NCBI GenBank assembly: GCA_025642065.1
Contig: JAODUP010000125.1
Coordinates: forward strand, 431,001-495,000
From: Paralvinella palmiformis
Lineage: Eukaryota > Annelida > Polychaeta > Terebellida > Alvinellidae
DNA: 64,000 bases
Direction of reading: 5' to 3'
In this document: piece by piece, positions 12,201-25,700 of the stretch
Layout of the letters: each line of letters begins with the position of its first letter
Numbering within the stretch: position 1 is the stretch's first letter
Program-made: the position numbers and the translations under genes
Notes under the pieces: model-generated
Databases searched by the model: none
The model's input: the letters and a program-made list of their open reading frames with translations, nothing else
Told to the model about the DNA's origin: nothing

Positions 12201-15200
12201 AGAAATTATTCAGTGTATATATTATAATTCAACCTTCACTTTCCCCCTCTTTATATCCCTTTGGTTGTATGGAAGCTACTTATGAAATTAATCATGCATA
12301 ACTATTTCACATGGGAATGTTACAAGATGGATTCATAGAAGCCATTTTATACTATTTTCCTTTATATAATCCTACATAAAATTGCCAATTAATTTTAGCT
12401 GATACCGTGATCACCTGCCACATAGAGGATTAAGTGAAGCCACTGGCATTGCATGGTCAACCACAGTTTGGTATATCAGCATTGTAGTCGGAGGCAGTGC
12501 ACTTTCTAATTGTTTCTGGTTATCCAATTGCTGAATAGATCAATTTATCTAATGGGCTTCAGAAGCCAATTTAACAAACAAGCTCAACCAATCATAGGAC
12601 AGATCAATTGGTTTAGCCACCAACAAATCATATGAATTTGTGAGTCAATATACTGTATTCTGAGAAAACTCGGTTTAACCCGCTGGGCTGGGCTAAACCA
12701 GTTTAACCCGGGTTAAACTCCAACCCTGCTCAAACACAGTTTTTCTCCTTCCGGTGCAGCCGTAATGGTGGCCCTCCAGTGATTTGGATTATTTCCCTAT
12801 ATCTATGATATCAGGTATACTTCATGATTATTATTGTGGAATTTTTGGTTACTGTTCTAAGCATTACATATTTAAAAAATATTTTCTGAGGGTGGACCGT
12901 CCCTTTAACTAATTAATTACATGCACATCTATGAACCAGATAGTTTCATATGTAACATAAATTTCAGGTAAGTCACAGCATCTTAATGCTACTAATTATA
13001 ATTTTTTGTTAATGATGATCAGATACAGTTAGTGTGCATACTAAGTTTGTTCGATGTTTGTTTCAGAGTGTCAAAGAGCTGATGGAAACCATGAAGGACA
13101 AAGACATGTTAATACAAATACGTAATCGCAACCATCACAAGCTTCTTAGCCAACTGGATAGTCTTATTGTAAGTATTTCTGTTTGAAATAAATCCTATCA
13201 TTCATTGGACTTGGGTATGTTAATATAAATATGTGATCACAGCCAACTAGCTTGCCTTACTATAGTATATATAATTCATTGGACGTGTGATATTCTGATC
13301 TACATATGTACAGTTTATTTACAGTCAAGTAAATCAATAAATCTGTATCCAGTGCTTCACAGTGGATCACTTTTCTTGTGCTGTAGCAAGTAATAATATA
13401 CTGCTACTACAGAAATGGCTATATATATTTGTTTTACCAGAGTATTCCAGTCTTTGCGTTCAATTATTGTTCATTATGTTCAAATAGTTGTTTGGAAACA
13501 AATTTCCTTTAAAACAGTGTTTTTCTATTGTCTGTCACCAATTCTTCAAAAACTATGTTGGCTAAGATTTCAAGATTTTGTTATAATTGCATCAGTGGCA
13601 TGGAACCTGCGTATCTGTTTGACAATTAAAAAGTCACTCTGTAAACTCACGTCATCAAGTCAGATACTATTGTAGACAGTTGTGCCTGTTGTCTCACAGC
13701 CCCACATTGTGGAATAGGTAGACAGTGTAAATTAGAAGTGCTATGTCTGATGAAAAGTTTACATCTGTTCTACAAACTCACCTATTCAAGGTTGTTTTCA
13801 CCAATACATGATGTTGAATTGTATCGTTGGGCTTTTACATACACTGTATTGGGAAATTACTATATAGCGCCTTTGAATGGCTCTTGCTGGTAAGGGTGCT
13901 TTATTAAATCTACATTAGGATTATTATGATCACTTTCCATGTACCATCATATCACAGTTGCCTTAATATCGCAAACACTAATGCTTTTCAAGTTAAGAAA
14001 CTGAAGGTTTGATCATCTATGGTGTGTGGTGTTTTCTCATTCACAGCAACTGTTAACATTTGATTTTCTGAGATACCTACAAGATAATAATTGGGGGAAA
14101 CCCAGAAAATGGGGTGGGAGAATTTGCAAATGGTGTTGTTTTCACTTTTGGCATATCAGAAGTGTTTGGTTTGTATTGTTAGACAGAATTTTGTCTTTAA
14201 ACCTCTGGGCAATTTGTTTTTTGTTATGTTTGTTGGCCTGTAGTACTCTCTATGGTTTCAGGATTTAAAATTGGCTTATCATGCGCTGCGCTTTCTGTAT
14301 GAAACCGTTTTCATGAAATGATGGGTCACATATAATTAACGTGTAAGAGTAAACAAAAGATGTTTCTAAATGAAGATCACAGTTCAAGGCCAGAAAACGC
14401 TTTGCACTTAAATGATCCAGGAAGCCTTCCATTCTCCAACTATGCATATTTGATCACCGGTTGTCATAACTTATGCTCATATGTTGCCAAGTCGTGTCGG
14501 TTCAGAATTTCTACTGGAAAGTGTCTCAGATGTTGTCTGACATTTGCTTCAGTGGAAGAGTAACTGCACCTCATGGATCCATGTTATTTACTTATCACGA
14601 TGAAATAAAATACAAATAATAACTTACATTTTCCAGTATATAATGAAACATATCAATTTTATATTTATAAGTATATATGTATAAGGATTTTGTATATTAA
14701 TTTGTGAATGGAGAGTACAAGTATATTCACACGGCTAAAGATGATAACACATATTTTCTTAATTGCTTGTTTAAAATTATGAACATAATAATTTAAAAGA
14801 TAGTCTATTTGGAACTGAAAGCCAGTTTAGGATATTTTCAAACTGTACATTCGTTGACATTTAAAAGATAAAGAGGTCATTGGGAATGGGAAAAGTATTT
14901 TGAAACCCATTTATATATGCATAGCATGTTTGGGAATCAATAAATATTGTTTAAGCTAAAAGTATCAACAAAAATTAAATGTTTAACTATGCAATTTACA
15001 CATTGCAGCCAGTAGATTCATTATTGTTATTTATATTGTAAGAGGTATTCTGCTATATGGATTTCTTTAGATATCCAAATCATTGTTTCTGGCCATTGTA
15101 CTAGATAAAATGAGATAGTCTTTGCAGGTTTATTTCTATTTAAAAAACACACCAGTTCTTGTTCTTATTTGATTGATATGTTTACCCCGTGTGCTTTATA

Positions 15201-16957
15201 ATTTCTATACATCATGTGAAGATAACGTGCCCACTTCAGTCTAGGTGATCATTTCATTTATTTACACTTCCTGTTAATATAAATATATATAGTCAAAATG
15301 CATTCATTTAAAAAATAGTATTCCTCGTTCCATGTACTTCAGTACGTTTTTGTTTCAGAACCAACTTGATATGAAGCCAGAGCACATGACTGCCTTGTTG
15401 AATGCCGATTTAAGTAATGGACGCAGTGTGAGGCTCTGTACTGAAGCTGCCAATTGTTTACTGAGAGCTATGCGGGCAGACATACATCCTGGTATGTAGT
15501 TTATGCGTGACAGAGTGCGGAACATGTCATGTGATGCTGTAGGATGGATTTGAGTATATGACAGTATAGTAGATCATAATAATGTGAACTATATAATGCT
15601 GTGTTTGTTTTTTTGTTTGTTATGCCCGTACCACATATGTCTGATATGAATTTGGATAGGTTTGATTAACCTATGGGGCAAGCCAGCAGGTGTGCAGCAG
15701 TTGGACATACTATATATACTCGTGTATAGGCCGCACTTTTGATACCACAAAATCGCCATCAAAAGCAAGGGCGTCTTATACACGGGTCAGACTAAAAAGG
15801 AACGTAATATTTGGCATAAATTAGGGGGAAATACAATAATATTGTTTTACAACATTAATAATGAATATATAAATAACAAACAAATTAATTAGGTGTGTTT
15901 TCGCTGTTGTCTTTCGAAGCCAAACTTAATCGTGATAACCGCCAGTGAGTAGCGTGGTGTCGACCTGTTGTCAAGTAATAATTTATGGGTAATGTAGTCG
16001 GTGTCAGACTGTCCCTGGTACCAGGGCCATCTAGGAACGGCCAGCACACGATTTATTATCTAGAGGTGTCATATGATCCGGATCGCAATTAATCTGTTTG
16101 ATGCACAGGGATCCAGAAAGCACAGTAAAGTACGACAATCTGATCCTACAAAAAGTGTAGGTCCAAATTGGCGGTGATTCGAAAATGGCCGCACTATGAC
16201 CAATACGGCCGCTTCCATAAACTATTAGAGGCAGATTTTATTTTTGGACGTGTCATTACTATCAAAATGTGTGAGCGTGTGTAATTGAACGGAACAGCAA
16301 ATGAGGCCACACAAAGAATGACCATAGAAGCCACATCAAAGGAAAACGATTTCAGCAAACCATGTGTTAATTACTTCTAAAGCTGGCACATGGGAACTAC
16401 TAATAAACTACTTCAAACAGCATTACGGAAACAAAGCACAGCAGCAGACAACCTGAAGCGGCCATTGTTACCTATCGTCATACAGTGGGTGAAAACGGCC
16501 TGGGATTAAATCGACCTTGGCATTATTACCAAATCGTTCAAGAAGTGCTCTATCAGCAATGATTTAGATGGCACGGAAAATGATATATAGTGAGATGAAC
16601 AGCATGACAAATCTGACTCGGACGAAGAAGGTGACGACATGTATGATGACACATGAACAGATACAACAGATGTTCAATGAAGATAGTGATGATGATGAAT
16701 TTTTGGGCTTTGAATAAATTTGCTGATTTTAGTTTGTCTTATACATGGGTTCGATTCTAGGGGGGTTCATTGGTCCAAAAACCCGGTGCGTCTTATACAC
16801 AAGTGTGGCCGGCCTATTATCGAGTATATATGGTAGTTTTGTGAACATATGCAAGCATATAAATAAAAATGACATCCACATTCATAGTCGTAATTATTTA
16901 TTTTTATTAGTTATAGGATTAGTGTTATCTTATTGGGTGTTATATATCTTCTATACC

Positions 16958-17038
<81 letters not shown>

Positions 17039-18455
17039 TAAAACACTAAATATTCAAAAGGATATGTTATGAGCTTATTAGAAATCCTGTTATGTGAACC
17101 ACCTTTTCTTGGAATGTGCATTATAGTTAAGTTTATGCTAATCTGTTGGTTATTATTAATTTCGACTACCAACAATATCATAAAAGGAAGTTGTGGTTTT
17201 TGAGGTGCTGGTGGTATGCATAAATATTTATTTATGAGTATGATCCATATCTGAGGTTATTCGCATGTGGTACATCACTTAAGGGTATGTGTGTTTTATT
17301 AGTGCAAGTATATGTAGGGAGAAAAAGGGTATGCTGTGGGTGGAGGTATGTCGGGTATGTAATATGATAGTCAGGGATTAGAGTTTCTCCGTTTTTACTG
17401 GAATTCCGTTTTTCCAGAACCAAAAATAAGGATTTTGGTGATGGGCGTAGGTCAAACTGGTTTGAAAAACATTTCTCTTGCTAAAGTCATGTTTTATTCC
17501 CACTCTTAGTAGTCTCAGATTGTCCTAAAAATGCATAAAACCCAAATTCTGCCTCCCCCCACCAGGTGCATGTGGCTCACTTTGCTCTCCGACTTTTCCT
17601 GCTATTGAAGATTTTTTCTAAGGCCACTCTCATGCCTGGATAGTGGAAACTACTAGTATGTTCATTGTCCAGATGTTAGCTGTTATTTTGGTCATTATAG
17701 GAAAGTCATCGGGTTAATCAGTATTATATTTATTTAAATTATATTTACATTTATTCTTGCCTTTTTAGCATTGAAGAAGATGGATGCTGTTCAGGAACAA
17801 GAAAAGAAATTTGCTAAATTAAAGGGTAGCTTCACCAAAAGTCTGTGTCATCATCTAAATAACTTATTTATTCACCAGGTAACATATTTACTACATGGCT
17901 ATAAATAATTAAATATGCAGTTGTACTGAACCAAATAATTGATCAATTAATTCAAGATGATCCCGTTCAAAATCTCAGAAAATAAATCTTTATCTCAACG
18001 TCAATGATGCCATCAGGAAATCTTGTTGTTACGTAACTTGACCCTGTTAAATGCTTTATCATGGGAAGAAAATTGCACCATTACATGGTTTTATGGCCCA
18101 GTTTTGGTTTAGGCATAAGTGCACCATACCAAATGGCATTATACAGTGTTTGGTCCAATAAAATTCTATTATTTATATGAATAATGAATAAAAAGCTCTT
18201 TTGTATTGTAATATAAAATTATCATAATTTAATTGAAGATGCCAACCAGACACCAGAACACACTTTGTCGTATTAAATCAAACCAGAAATAAATGTTTGA
18301 CCATCCTTAGTGGGATAATGTTTCTACCGTAATGGTCTTATCACATCGGAAGTCACTACTACGATCACTACTCAATGATAGAAATATTTTCACTCTTCAA
18401 ATTAATTTATTTGTTCAAGCAGATAATGGCACATTATAAATTTGTTGTATATTTC

Positions 18456-18494
<39 letters not shown>

Positions 18495-19743
18495 AATTTC
18501 TTTTCTACTAATTTATTTTGATAAATGAAATAAATTTCTTAATATCATAAATCAGCACCTTATCAAGGATTCTGTAATTTGTGATATTCTTTTATTGAAC
18601 TGGTGAATTTAAATAAGACTGGTTATATAAACAATATAAGATTTGTTTTTGATATTGTATCTTGTTCTAGCGCGTGTTGTAATTGGTTGGGTTTATGTTA
18701 TTTTGGCTACTTAAAAATGTGCCATCTCATTTCATGCTTATAAATGATAGAGGAATTTTAATATTTACTGCGAGCTTTTCTCATAATTTAAAAAGTTTTG
18801 CTGCCCGGATTAATTCATTTCACTAGAAACACCTTGTCTTTCATCTGTAATTAAAAACAAACAGTTGATAAGAGCGTGTCTTGGTTGCCACTGGCTCATC
18901 TGTTTCTTTGGTATTTTTATAAAAATGGCCAAATTGACCATTTGTTGATCCTAGTTATTGAGCCATCAGCATAAAGTAAAATACTGTCATGCTATAATTG
19001 GTCAAACTATGCTAAGAGTTATGTATGTGACAGTTTCTTTATGTACTCGATGATGGATTTATATGTATGGGTATAACACATGTCTAGCCAATATTATTAT
19101 CTTTGTTACAGGGTAATGAACTAGGTGATAACCTCAGTCGTTATGGATCCGATGTGAAAGTTACCAAATCATAGCTCTAGTCACAGAGACCTCCTGCCTT
19201 ATGCTAGTCTCATGCACTGGCTTAAAGCTGTAGAGCCTGATAGTTACTTGAAACTGAGGAAGGTTTGTACACTCATCATGATGTTGTATGCTTTTGAGGC
19301 TTGTATATAAATTTATTGTTGTCATACAGTATTAGCTTCCCATATTTCTAGTTGGAGCGCCTCCGTGGTCCAGCTGGTAGTGTGTTGGACCACAGATCAA
19401 TACCACCCGAGTTCGAATCTCGGTGTGGGCATATCTGAAGGGTGTTTCATCTTTGACTTCGCTTCATTACCTTTGGAGGGCACTCGGCCCATTTAGCCTC
19501 CCATGTGCACAACAGTGGCTGTAAAACACCAATCAGTCAAATTTCATACAGTTGTTGCCAGTAAGTATATGATTGATTGATGCCTAATCAGTGTTGGAAC
19601 TGACTATTGCATTATGATGATAAACATGCTTATTACTGGGATGATTGGTATATAATAACATAATTAATTTTTGTGATTAAATAATTCTAAATTACTAAAT
19701 GAACCTTTAAAATCTTTAAATAAGCTAGCTATCTTCTATCTTA

Positions 19744-19795
<52 letters not shown>

Positions 19796-22700
19796 GGGAG
19801 AGAGACTTAACAGTTGTAAGAATGAAGATATCAATCACAGAAATTGTTTTCAAATTCAAAAGCATTGAGAAATTTTCATTGTATCTTTATTAATATAATA
19901 ATCATGATGATTATCATTACTAATAAGTTATAGCAAACTAACAGTGTAAAAGTTTATATTTAAGTGAATTCACTCCATATTCTGACATGTAGAATTTACA
20001 CACTTTAATAAGATTATGCATAACATGATAGGTCTGTGCTTATTATAACTACATCATTCAGCAACAGTTTATATCCTCATCTTGAAATTCTATTCTTGAC
20101 AAAACCCATTTAAAACCCATGAATAACTGTACCTGTTTTAGTCCTTTGGTGAAATCCTCTGGATCAGTGGCATGCAGTTCTGTACACTTTAAGCCAATGA
20201 CAATTCCTTCCAAGTTATTTTTCTTAGCTGTCAGCAACATTTTGATCTCAACATCTAAACTACTGAATGATTATGTCCCTTACCGTAATTTGTTATGGTA
20301 ACTGATTGCTTTGGAATTCCTCTAATGTTAGAAAAGGGCAGGTGTGTTATGATATGTATGACATCAACCTAGTGATAATACATCAGCTATATGTACATGT
20401 ATTCCAAGTTGTATGCACTAATCTGAACTAGGAAAGAAGATGAAAGTTAGCTTTGGTGTTTTATTTGGATAATGGTGATTGATGTTTTATGGCCACTTTT
20501 GTGCACATGGCAGGCTAAATGGGCCGAGTGACCTCCAATGGTAATGAAGCGAAATCGAGGATGAAACACCTTTCAGATATGCCCATGCCGAGATTCAAAC
20601 TCAGGTGGTAGTGATCTGTGATCCAACACACCACCACTAGACCACGGAGGTGCCCCTTGGTGTTTGATTTGGATATATATCATAATGTTTATGCTTTTTA
20701 TCATAAAGTATAACTGGAATTGGTTTGGTTATTGCCCTTTATAATATTTGTATCAAGGGCTGAAGTTCAAGCCTGTTGTACTTGTACACCAGATGTCACC
20801 TTTTATGATCGTGAAACTGGTTTATTTTGAATTAATTAAGTAGCCACCACACACACCCAAGACACGACTGGTTGTATTCCAGACTGTACAATTGCGTAAT
20901 TTTAGGTGTACACATCAAGTCTTTCCAAGCTTTATGACAGAGAGGTGAGGGATTTTATAGAATCATCAAAACAGAAATTGGCAGTGGTAAAACAAGAGAA
21001 GAAAGGTTTGTTTCTTTGCTCTTGAGCTGTTACCACAACTAAAGATATCTCTTTACTTAGCACCTGACAGGTATTTGTTTTATTATAATTCTAGTTTAGA
21101 AGTGGTATAGAATTGATCCTTAATGAGGGACATTGTTTAATGGTAGTTATTTATTATAATTATAATTATAATTTTATGTCCTGTTCCCTCATGGAAGGCC
21201 TAGTGTCTGGATTGTCTGCTCAGAAAATTGGTGGACAAGGTGGATCATCATCCAGCTTAAACAGAAGTCTGGATTCCCGTACATTGAAGTCTCCGTCATT
21301 GTCCACCTTGGATTCTGACAGCCATGGATCTGATCCTGATGTTTCAGGAAGGCTAAAGTTTGATCAGGTTTTATTTACGTATAATTATATATTTATAATG
21401 GACGTTAAATGATCACAATTAGGCCAGGAAGAGGTTCAGGAAGTTCAATCAATAACGACAGATAACAAAAAAGATCATTCTCAAAAATAAAGTGATTTTG
21501 GTTAAAATGGTGATTTTCATTATGTTAATGATTATCATATAATTTACAGCTTTTTGAACACATACTGAGTGAACTAGCACCTGTTTGTTGGGCTGAGCAG
21601 GAGTTTTGTGTGGAATTCTTTCATCTAAATGATGATTCATCGCAGGTATGTTGTATAAGTACTACGTACTAAGTACATCAATAATTTGTTATTGTTTTGG
21701 TGATGGCATGTTATGGTTTATCCATGTGTTGATTTATTAAAAAGGGCTAATAATACAATAAATGTTCATCATTTAAAATATGCAGAAACATATATAATGA
21801 GGAAGTTTTTATTTAAAATATTGGTTTTTGTACTCAGTAGAGACAGAAATCTATATAAATAAAAGCGAATGTGTGTGTGTGTGTTTGTTTGTGGATTCGC
21901 AAACATTTCTGACAAAAGAGTCTTAACCTGCGGTGAATATGACATTGGTTGGGACTATGATGTTTATTCATTGAAATACGTTTTTACGTTTCTGAACTCT
22001 TATTTACATGGGCTGAAGGCTCAAGTGACCCTCTGTGGGAGCATGCTTTAAAGGCTTTTAAGCTTGTTATTTGTGTGTGTGTGTGTGTGTGTGTGTGGAC
22101 CAAACAGATCTGATTTGGATTTAGAAATGGTTGTCTCATACTGTTGCACGATTTGTCATTTGTATGCTTTTTCACATGAAACTGTTTTTGCAGTCTGATA
22201 AACAAGACACGCCAAAGAAGGGCAAGAACCTGGAGTAAGTGAGCTTGTTACGTTATTCATTGTTTTAGTTCCTGACAAGATGCTATCTGTTACTCTGCAT
22301 TTGATGTATGCTCTCTACTTTGTTGTTGTTGGCATATGATTTGTTTAGCACACTGTAATGCTGTTCATTTATATGTTATGTTTGAATTGGCATATTGTAG
22401 ATTTACATAGTAGATTATAGAATAATTAAATCCCTATTGCACATCATAATTGACCAAGTGCTAGCATGTATTACTTCTTTGTGTACTCCGTTTGCTATCG
22501 TTCTGCTTAATTCTGGCTTCATGGTGTATGTGTGTATGTGACTTTGTTTTTAACCATCTTGAATGACCCTTGTATCACCGCCGCACGTAAATGATTTGGC
22601 CGGAGCAGTAAAAAGGACACGATTATAATATAGCGAGCGCGCTTACATGATATACACGTGTAGTAGTTAATTAAACAAATTCATTTACTATTAAAACTAT

Positions 22701-25700
22701 TTATTGAATAACCTGTAGGAGAACACGAGCTGAAGCAGTGCAACAAATATAAATGCAGTTGAATAGTATACAGTGCAACTGTCCAAACTGATATTGCGTC
22801 AGACAGTGATAAAACTGGTTGTGATAAGAAACAGTTTGATCCAATTTCATATGGTACCATCTAATGCCATCCAAAATATGGCAAAGTATTTTTAATAAAT
22901 AAATAAAATCAGAATGCATACAGTACAACTTAAACAATATAGTCATCAGTTTTATTTCTGACAACAAATTATAAATCCAAATGTTCCATTTTAATTCTCT
23001 TCTTGATAAATTTTGTTTTTTAAATGTTCATTAGTTTCAATGACATGTGACTTTGATAAAGTTAACATCAAGTTTTCTATAATTCTGTTTTTCATTGGTT
23101 GCAAATCTGTTGAATTAATGGGATAAACTGATATATATATTCACTAATCAGGGACATTCTTGTTAAATGTGTTAATAAACTCCAGTTGGTCATGTATGTG
23201 AGCAAGATTTATTTCATGAAGCAACTAGTGATTATATTTTAAGTAGTTAATATTTACAAGAAAAATTAAGATCACAGGATATCTCATTTACAGGTATTGC
23301 GAATGTGAAGATTTTCAGTTTTTAATTTAAACGACTCGGACATTTGAATTTTCAACATTGTTTTCACTCCATTCTGATTTTAGCATTTGATCATTTTATC
23401 AATAAAGATTGATTTTTCTTAATGGAGACCACCGTGCATCATAGCACTCTTGTGAAGTGGTTATACCAGTGGATGAAAACACATTGATTGATAAAGCTTG
23501 TGACATCGCAACAGCCAAACATAAACAAGTGGTGAGTGCCACCATCACTTGTTTATTGTGGAATTGGCTTTGTTTACAGCATGAACTAGTGTGATATCAG
23601 TGCTAATATCATGTTCTGTGTGTTACCACTGGTATATTTATATGTATAGGAGTTTGTAGAATCATTGAAAAATAAATTTGGCACTGTGTTGTGTATGATT
23701 GTGCCAATATTAGATTGGAAAGTGAGGTTTCTGTTGATAAGTTTCTCCCGTCATCTTTGAAACAAAATTGAGGGTGGCTTGGATGCATTTAGTCCACCAG
23801 CACATAATACATATGTAGTGAACATTTTGTTGGTAACCGTCGCAACAAAATGATGAACGGTGTTGTCCCTACCATATACAACTGCTGATTGAATTTACAA
23901 GATGTCAGCAGTGCATATTCTCTTGCAGGTGTTGTGGCATGACCAAATATGGGCATTATTTCACTTGGACTATTTTGTTGACACAAGCAATGAAATAAAC
24001 TTCTACAATAATAAGACCAATTGTCTGAGGCCTCTAAAGTTTAATCGACATAAACTGTGTATCTTCCCTGTTGAGGAGTCACTGATAAGTGTCATCACAC
24101 CTTATGTTGTTTATACTGAATAGTAAATTGACTGATAGCTAACATGAAAATGCTGCAGTAATTCATGATTAAAAGGTTAAAACATTGATCATATTTGTTC
24201 TATTTGTTTTGATCGCATTTTTTATTGATGACCAACTGTTGGGCCACAAAGGTCAGTTTGTATTCAGAATAGGAAAGATCAGGTTTCCTCAAACTGAAGG
24301 CTACAATAAATGAATGGAATAATCTCAAGTTTGGAAATCTTTGCCAGTTTAGACAACATTCCATTTTTCATAAGTTCCACTATGTCCAGTACATTTGTTT
24401 AGAAATGTTTTGATGGCTTAATTTATTTTTTCTTAAGCATCTTTCAGTAAATTTGATTAATTAAGCAGACAGGGGTATGATTCTTTCTGGGTTCCCCAGG
24501 AAATATTGAGTATTTTTGTGGAATGCTTTAGCCATGCAATATATCCCAGTTGCAAGTAATGCTGTATTTTTGTTCTTGGTCTCTGTCACATCTCGACAAA
24601 AGCAGCGTATAACGTTTTGTATAGTACACTGTATTAGCATTTCTGTTATATCAGCTGAGCTGCAGCCAAATCATGTTTACGTGTTTTGTAGTTTCTTTCA
24701 ATGTATTCTCTGTTTGTGTTTTTTGTTGATTTACTTATTGCAGAAAAGAGATTAATCAGGAGATTAGGTAAGAGATTTTATGTTTTTAGTTGTGGCTGAT
24801 GTAATATTGTTAGATATGATCTTAATCTAAATGTTAGCTGTGATATGAATCAAGTAATTTTATTTTAAATGTTATCATTAAATTAACTACTGCAATTCAT
24901 GAGATGCTGAATGAATAGAAACTGATTGTGTGTGTGTGTGTGTGTAAGAGAGAGAAAGAGTGCAAGTGTGTGTGTGTGAGTGCAAGGCTATATTGTACAA
25001 GGTATGCTAACCTGTTCCTCTTTTATTTTAATTTCTGTTATATTTTAGATCCATGATGCCCGAGTTGTTCCCTTCTCTGGAATCTGAACTGAACAATTTT
25101 ATATCATTTGGCATAGCCATTGATAGCTTGTAAGTTTCACATCTTATCAGAATTGAATAGTAAAAAAGCTGTCTTGGTCTAAAAACAATATTTGCTGTTC
25201 TAAAAGCCATTGTACCTTCATCTAGGCTACTTTCTACCTTTGTTTATATTTGCTATGTTGAAGAATGTCCGACTGTATCAGACATTCATTTTCAGTAATT
25301 GCCTCTACGTGTATCTGCGGCTCAATCAACATGTACGCAGTGCTGAGGATACAGGCTCCTTCCTTAGTAAAACGTATGGCAGTTGTCTTATCAAGGTCAA
25401 AAGATCATTTGATCACTTCGTGGTAAGTAGAAGCTTCATTTAATCTAAGCCAGCTTTTGAATGATGGGGAATTATCTCAACGATAGGTATGCTCTTCGGT
25501 ACATATAACCTGTGATAGATAATTTGTTATGGTACAGATAAGTTACAGAGATTATTTACAAGTGGGTTGATGCAATTTAATAGATGAGCATTTGTTTAAT
25601 TGGACTTGATTACAACGTAGAAATAAACATTTTGTTGAATGTAATTATGTAGATGTTAACATTAATGGGTCTCTTCTAAAAAAAAAACAATTGTTAAATG

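Noticed and set aside
16745..17181. RQTD and CLSV repeat frames
   Set aside because: Both strands of the (CAGA)n microsatellite are open; not coding.
19357..19440. Possible functional tRNA gene
   Set aside because: A and B boxes are present, but there is no convincing acceptor-stem pairing and the sequence recurs with a common downstream body, so it is a SINE.
24516..24755. 79-codon hydrophobic frame before EXOC1 coding exon 15
   Set aside because: Intronic; the exon starts at 24744 in a different frame, fixed by conserved Sec3 residues.
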